Source: Brevibacillus formosus (GTDB lineage: Bacteria; Bacillota; Bacilli; Brevibacillales; Brevibacillaceae). From it: a stretch of 64,000 nt of DNA. A program made the position numbers and the translations under genes. Below, one piece after another: positions 61,005-64,000 of this stretch. Each line of letters starts with the position of its first letter. Positions within the stretch are counted from its first letter, which is position 1. Location of the stretch: the NCBI RefSeq assembly GCF_003013405.1, contig NZ_PXZL01000010.1, positions 1 to 64,000 on the forward strand. The letters run 5' to 3'. Below the pieces are notes generated by a model, which was not told the origin of the DNA, searched no databases, and saw only the letters and a program-made list of their open reading frames with translations.

Positions 61005-61810
61005 GCAGGATGCAGCTAGATGTTTCACCGTTTGTCGCATGTACATCTGAGGAGACAGTCTATCCGGGAGTGCGGCTCTATACCGTCAGCTACTACAGTC
61101 AGGATTTGCTGGTAAAAGCTGCATTGGCTGTGCCAGAGGCTTATTTTCAGGAGGGGGCATGTCTGCCGGCTCTCCTGTATTGCCGAGGCGGGATAAAAGG
61201 AGTGGGACGCGTCAGACCCGAGAGAATCAGTCAGATGGCTGCTTTTGGCTACGTGATCCTCGCTCCTCATTACCGTGGCAATGAAGGCGGTGAGGGCCGG
61301 GATGAATTCGGTGGGGCAGACAGGCATGATGTGTTTGCCGCATTTGAATTGCTCCGCAATCTGGAGAAGGTAGACAAGAAGCGAATCAGCGTCTACGGCT
61401 TTTCACGCGGTGGCATCATGGCCTTGTTTGCCGCAATGGAGTGCAAGGGCATGCTGTCTTGCGTCGTATGGAGTGGTGTCAGCGACATGTTTTTGACCTA
61501 TGAGGAGCGGGTTGATCTGAGAAGGATGCTGCGCAGAATCATCGGTCATCCGCGTAAGCAGGAGGATGCTTACCGCTATCGGACGCCTTTGTATCGGATG
61601 GACGAGATTTCTTGCCCTGTGCTGATCATACATGGAACGGAAGATGAGAATGTGGGAGTGGAGCATGCTCATAAATTGGCAGATGCGCTGACGCGGGCAG
61701 GTAAACCGTATGAAAAATGGCTGGCGCAAGGGGCCAGCCATCTGTTTGTCGGGGAAGATATGGAGATGTATACGCGCAAGATGTTCGCTTGGCTGGATGC
61801 GCAAGCCTAA
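61001..61810 (+). CDS. alpha/beta-hydrolase, prolyl-oligopeptidase-like
   Basis: 269 aa from GTG 61001 (GAGAGGA five bases upstream); the start overlaps the LysR stop as GTGA. Catalytic elements: nucleophile GFSRGG (about residues 146-151), Asp in HGTEDENVGV and His in QGASHLF. YCRGG and LAPHYRGNEGGEGRDEFGG resemble S9-family peptidase caps. Substrate unknown. Its stop codon overlaps the stop of the convergent kinase gene. Confidence 0.86.
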   Translation: MSRMQLDVSPFVACTSEETVYPGVRLYTVSYYSQDLLVKAALAVPEAYFQEGACLPALLYCRGGIKGVGRVRPERISQMAAFGYVILAPHYRGNEGGEGRDEFGGADRHDVFAAFELLRNLEKVDKKRISVYGFSRGGIMALFAAMECKGMLSCVVWSGVSDMFLTYEERVDLRRMLRRIIGHPRKQEDAYRYRTPLYRMDEISCPVLIIHGTEDENVGVEHAHKLADALTRAGKPYEKWLAQGASHLFVGEDMEMYTRKMFAWLDAQA

Positions 61811-63627
61811 TCTTCTTTTGGTATAAGCGGCAGCGTAATGATGATTTCCGTTCCTTTTCCCAGCTTGCTGTTCACGTGCAGCTCCCCACCGTGGTTTTCG
61901 ACCATTCGCCGCGAAATCGGCAGCCCCAGTCCTGTCCCATCCTCTTTTAAGGAGAAGAACGGATCGAATATCCGCACCAGATATTCTTGGGGAATGCCTT
62001 CCCCCGTGTCACTGACATGAATATGGACTGCTTGATCATCCAGGCGGCTTTCGATGGAGAGAACGCCGCCGTCTTTCATGGCTTCAATGCTGTTTTTCAT
62101 TAAATTTAACAGGATTTGCTTTAATTGCTCGACATCGACGTGAATGCGAATGCTCGGATCACAGCGGTCTACGATTTCAATCCCATGTAGCATAGCCTCG
62201 GCATTCATCAAGGGAAGAATCGAATGAATGACACCGGTTAGCGGAACCTCGCGATAATCGGGCTTGGATGGTTTGGAGAGCATCAACAACTCCGTCACGA
62301 TGCGGTTGACCCGTTCAATTTCCTGCAAGATCAAGGGTAAATAGTACAAATCGCGCTCTTGATTCGATAGACGCTGTTCCAGTAGCTGAATAAAGCCGTA
62401 GATGACCGTTAGCGGATTGCGAATTTCATGAGCTGCTCCAGCTGCTAGCTGACCGACCATGGCCAGCTTCTCGGATTGATTCAAGTACTCTTGAATTTGC
62501 TCCTGCTCCGTAATGTCCAAGAAGGCGACCATCCACCCGGTTTCCTGATCGTGATGATGATTGTGCAAAGGGATGTAGGAGACCAGGGCAATGAATGGTG
62601 TGTCGTCTTTTTTGTACAAGGTCATTTTGCGATTGACGAACCAGGGAGTCGGCTCATTGGATGTGGGTGCTTCAAAGGAATCCTTGGACACGGGGTAGCC
62701 GTGATCGTCGAGCTTGACCAAAAGCTTGGCCAACTGGTTTACATGAAGATCGACTGTCGCATGGGAGCGGGTAATAATTCCAACAGGCAGAGAATTTAAA
62801 ATTTGCTCCCGGATGTTTTTTTCTTCGGTCAAAATTTGCCGTTGCCTTTCGTCTAGTGCGAATAAATTGGCGATGCTACTCGACATTTTATTGAACTCCT
62901 GCGCCAACTCAAGGAATTCATCTTGATGGGTATAGACGATTTGCTGACCGAATGTTCCTTTTGATACTTCACGGGCTTGTTGCATCAGAGACTGGATCGG
63001 GCGCAACAGCTCATTACGGAAGTAAAACGTACAAAACAGCCCAAACAAGATAGAGGCTACGGAAACCGAATACGTCAGGATCAACGAAACTTTGATGCTC
63101 TCATTCGAGTTCTGAAACTCTTTATTCGTCTGATACTCCAGCTGATTGAGTGAAAAAGACAGATCTCGTTCCAACCGGTCGAGCAATGGCTGTACATCAT
63201 TGGTAAGGACAAAGCTGACGGCAGGAACATTCCCTGCTTGCAGCAACGGATTGATTTTGTTCAAAAAAATAAAGTCCAGTTTAGATATCGATTCAATGAT
63301 GGTAAACAAGCCACTGTTCGCCTCGGTTTTGGGCAGCGAGGAAAAACGAGCTGTATCGATCAAATTGGTATAGTACTGATCCAGGTAAGACTCGTCGCGT
63401 GTCAATGTATACATGTTCAAAGCATACGTCTTGGTGTATATCTGGTTTTTGACTTCCAATAAGGCACTCGTTTGCGGTAAGAGGTTTTGCGTCAAATACA
63501 CTTCATCGGTGGTGACCTTGGTCATTTGATAACTGAACAGGGTCGTTACGCAACCGATGAGAAGCATCATTACGAGATAGCTGAGCATGATTTTTTTCTG
63601 AAATCCGAGATTGCTGAAAAGGGGCAT
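61807..63627 (-). CDS. membrane sensor histidine kinase
   Basis: 606 aa. Helix 1 (about 13-33), a mostly helical extracytoplasmic sensor (about 35-180), helix 2 (VSLILTYSVSVASILFGLFCTFYF), HAMP, a coiled segment, a PAS domain (about 270-385, ILNSLPVGIITRSHATVDLHVNQLAKLL), HisKA with the phospho-His in GAAHEIRNPLTVIYGF, and HATPase_c with DTGEGIPQEYLVRIFDPFF and GTGLGLPISRRMVENHGG. Similar to KinB-type orphan kinases; no response regulator gene lies beside it in the window. GGAGGTTAATCAGC precedes the ATG and contains the stop of the upstream binding-protein gene. Confidence 0.93.
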   Translation of the reverse strand: MPLFSNLGFQKKIMLSYLVMMLLIGCVTTLFSYQMTKVTTDEVYLTQNLLPQTSALLEVKNQIYTKTYALNMYTLTRDESYLDQYYTNLIDTARFSSLPKTEANSGLFTIIESISKLDFIFLNKINPLLQAGNVPAVSFVLTNDVQPLLDRLERDLSFSLNQLEYQTNKEFQNSNESIKVSLILTYSVSVASILFGLFCTFYFRNELLRPIQSLMQQAREVSKGTFGQQIVYTHQDEFLELAQEFNKMSSSIANLFALDERQRQILTEEKNIREQILNSLPVGIITRSHATVDLHVNQLAKLLVKLDDHGYPVSKDSFEAPTSNEPTPWFVNRKMTLYKKDDTPFIALVSYIPLHNHHHDQETGWMVAFLDITEQEQIQEYLNQSEKLAMVGQLAAGAAHEIRNPLTVIYGFIQLLEQRLSNQERDLYYLPLILQEIERVNRIVTELLMLSKPSKPDYREVPLTGVIHSILPLMNAEAMLHGIEIVDRCDPSIRIHVDVEQLKQILLNLMKNSIEAMKDGGVLSIESRLDDQAVHIHVSDTGEGIPQEYLVRIFDPFFSLKEDGTGLGLPISRRMVENHGGELHVNSKLGKGTEIIITLPLIPKED

Positions 63628-63632
63628 GCTGA

Positions 63633-64000
63633 TTAACCTCCATACGAGCCACGGGAAGGAATGAGATTTTGCAGTTCCCGTTCTAAATCTTCACGTACAT
63701 CTGCTGGAACCATGTGTCCGAATTGACTGAGATGGTTGACCCCTTCGGCAAGTCCGTACATAACTTTTCCATTGGGGAGATTCCCTTGAATAAACTGTTC
63801 CATGATGATGCGGTAGCACTGACGAACATCCTGCATCATGGAGGCCAGCACGTATTCTGGCGCAATGTAGCGTTGATCGGCAATATATCCGATGGTAAAT
63901 ACTCCTGCGCGCTGCGCTTCTGTAATCACTTCGAGATTGAAGCTGTCGCCTGTGGTGTAGATGACATCCACACCTTGTGAAATCATGTCGCGAGTCGTGC
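63633..64000 (-). CDS. BMP-family substrate-binding protein (N-terminus outside window)
   Basis: C-terminal 122 or so residues of a Bmp/PnrA-like periplasmic-binding protein; the frame is open to the right edge. The last lobe is recognised by GVDVIYTTGDSFNLEVITEAQRAGVFTIGYIADQ and APEYVLASMMQDVRQCYRIIMEQFIQGNL. The family binds nucleosides and similar ligands on the cell surface, as lipoproteins. The stop codon lies in the ribosome site of the histidine kinase gene five bases away, so the two proteins are co-produced and may form one sensory unit. Confidence 0.82.
   Translation of the reverse strand, partial: TTRDMISQGVDVIYTTGDSFNLEVITEAQRAGVFTIGYIADQRYIAPEYVLASMMQDVRQCYRIIMEQFIQGNLPNGKVMYGLAEGVNHLSQFGHMVPADVREDLERELQNLIPSRGSYGG

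Overview
The window looks like part of a chromosome of a Brevibacillus-like bacterium (aerobic, spore-forming Firmicute). The evidence is AddAB instead of RecBCD, CtaA/CtaB/CtaG maturation factors, ScoAB, strong AGGAGG ribosome sites, moderate GC, lipobox signal peptides and protein sequences close to Bacillales. No rRNA, tRNA, CRISPR array or intact insertion sequence was seen.

Positions 1-15480 form one aerobic phenylacetate-degradation locus. It starts inside a 3-hydroxyacyl-CoA dehydrogenase gene, followed by a degenerate second dehydrogenase, two thiolases and a FlK-like thioesterase (1-4442). Then come the regulator PaaX (4615-5442), a complete branched-chain-type ABC uptake system (LivHMGF plus a lipoprotein binding protein, 5576-10245), a soluble chemoreceptor-like protein, the epoxidase genes paaABCD (11273-13956) and an aldehyde dehydrogenase. 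Transport, sensing, ring epoxidation and the beta-oxidation-like lower pathway sit together. paaE, paaK, paaG and paaZ are not in the window; some may lie to the left of position 1.

Positions 15977-19362 hold ctaG, a DUF420 gene, ctaB and ctaA (heme A synthesis and cytochrome oxidase assembly) behind candidate ResD sites. After a convergent secreted protein comes a DNA-repair operon, sbcD-sbcC-addB-addA (20644-32841). Three related 220-240 nt structured repeats lie downstream of terminators at 15.5, 19.4 and 32.9 kb. They share long paired arms that co-vary between copies and a CCC-GCAA-GGG hairpin, and they are the most unusual element I found.

Positions 33.3-43 kb are a mixed accessory stretch: a DinB-fold protein, an amino acid permease with an apparent internal deletion, a DUF402 protein, a secreted Ig-like protein, and a MerR/SRPBCC/DHA2-efflux cassette bracketed by a 132-nt fragment of topB and the intact topB. 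A VOC-family protein follows.

Positions 43-64 kb carry a TetR-controlled HlyD/ABC-2 exporter, purU, LysR/MFS, an esterase, scoAB behind a perfect cre site, an RND-type pair whose pump lacks the usual proton-relay residues, vanZ-like, a short acetate kinase, an S1-domain protein, rhodanese/LysR/hydrolase, and a sensor histidine kinase translationally linked to a BMP-type binding protein cut by the right edge.
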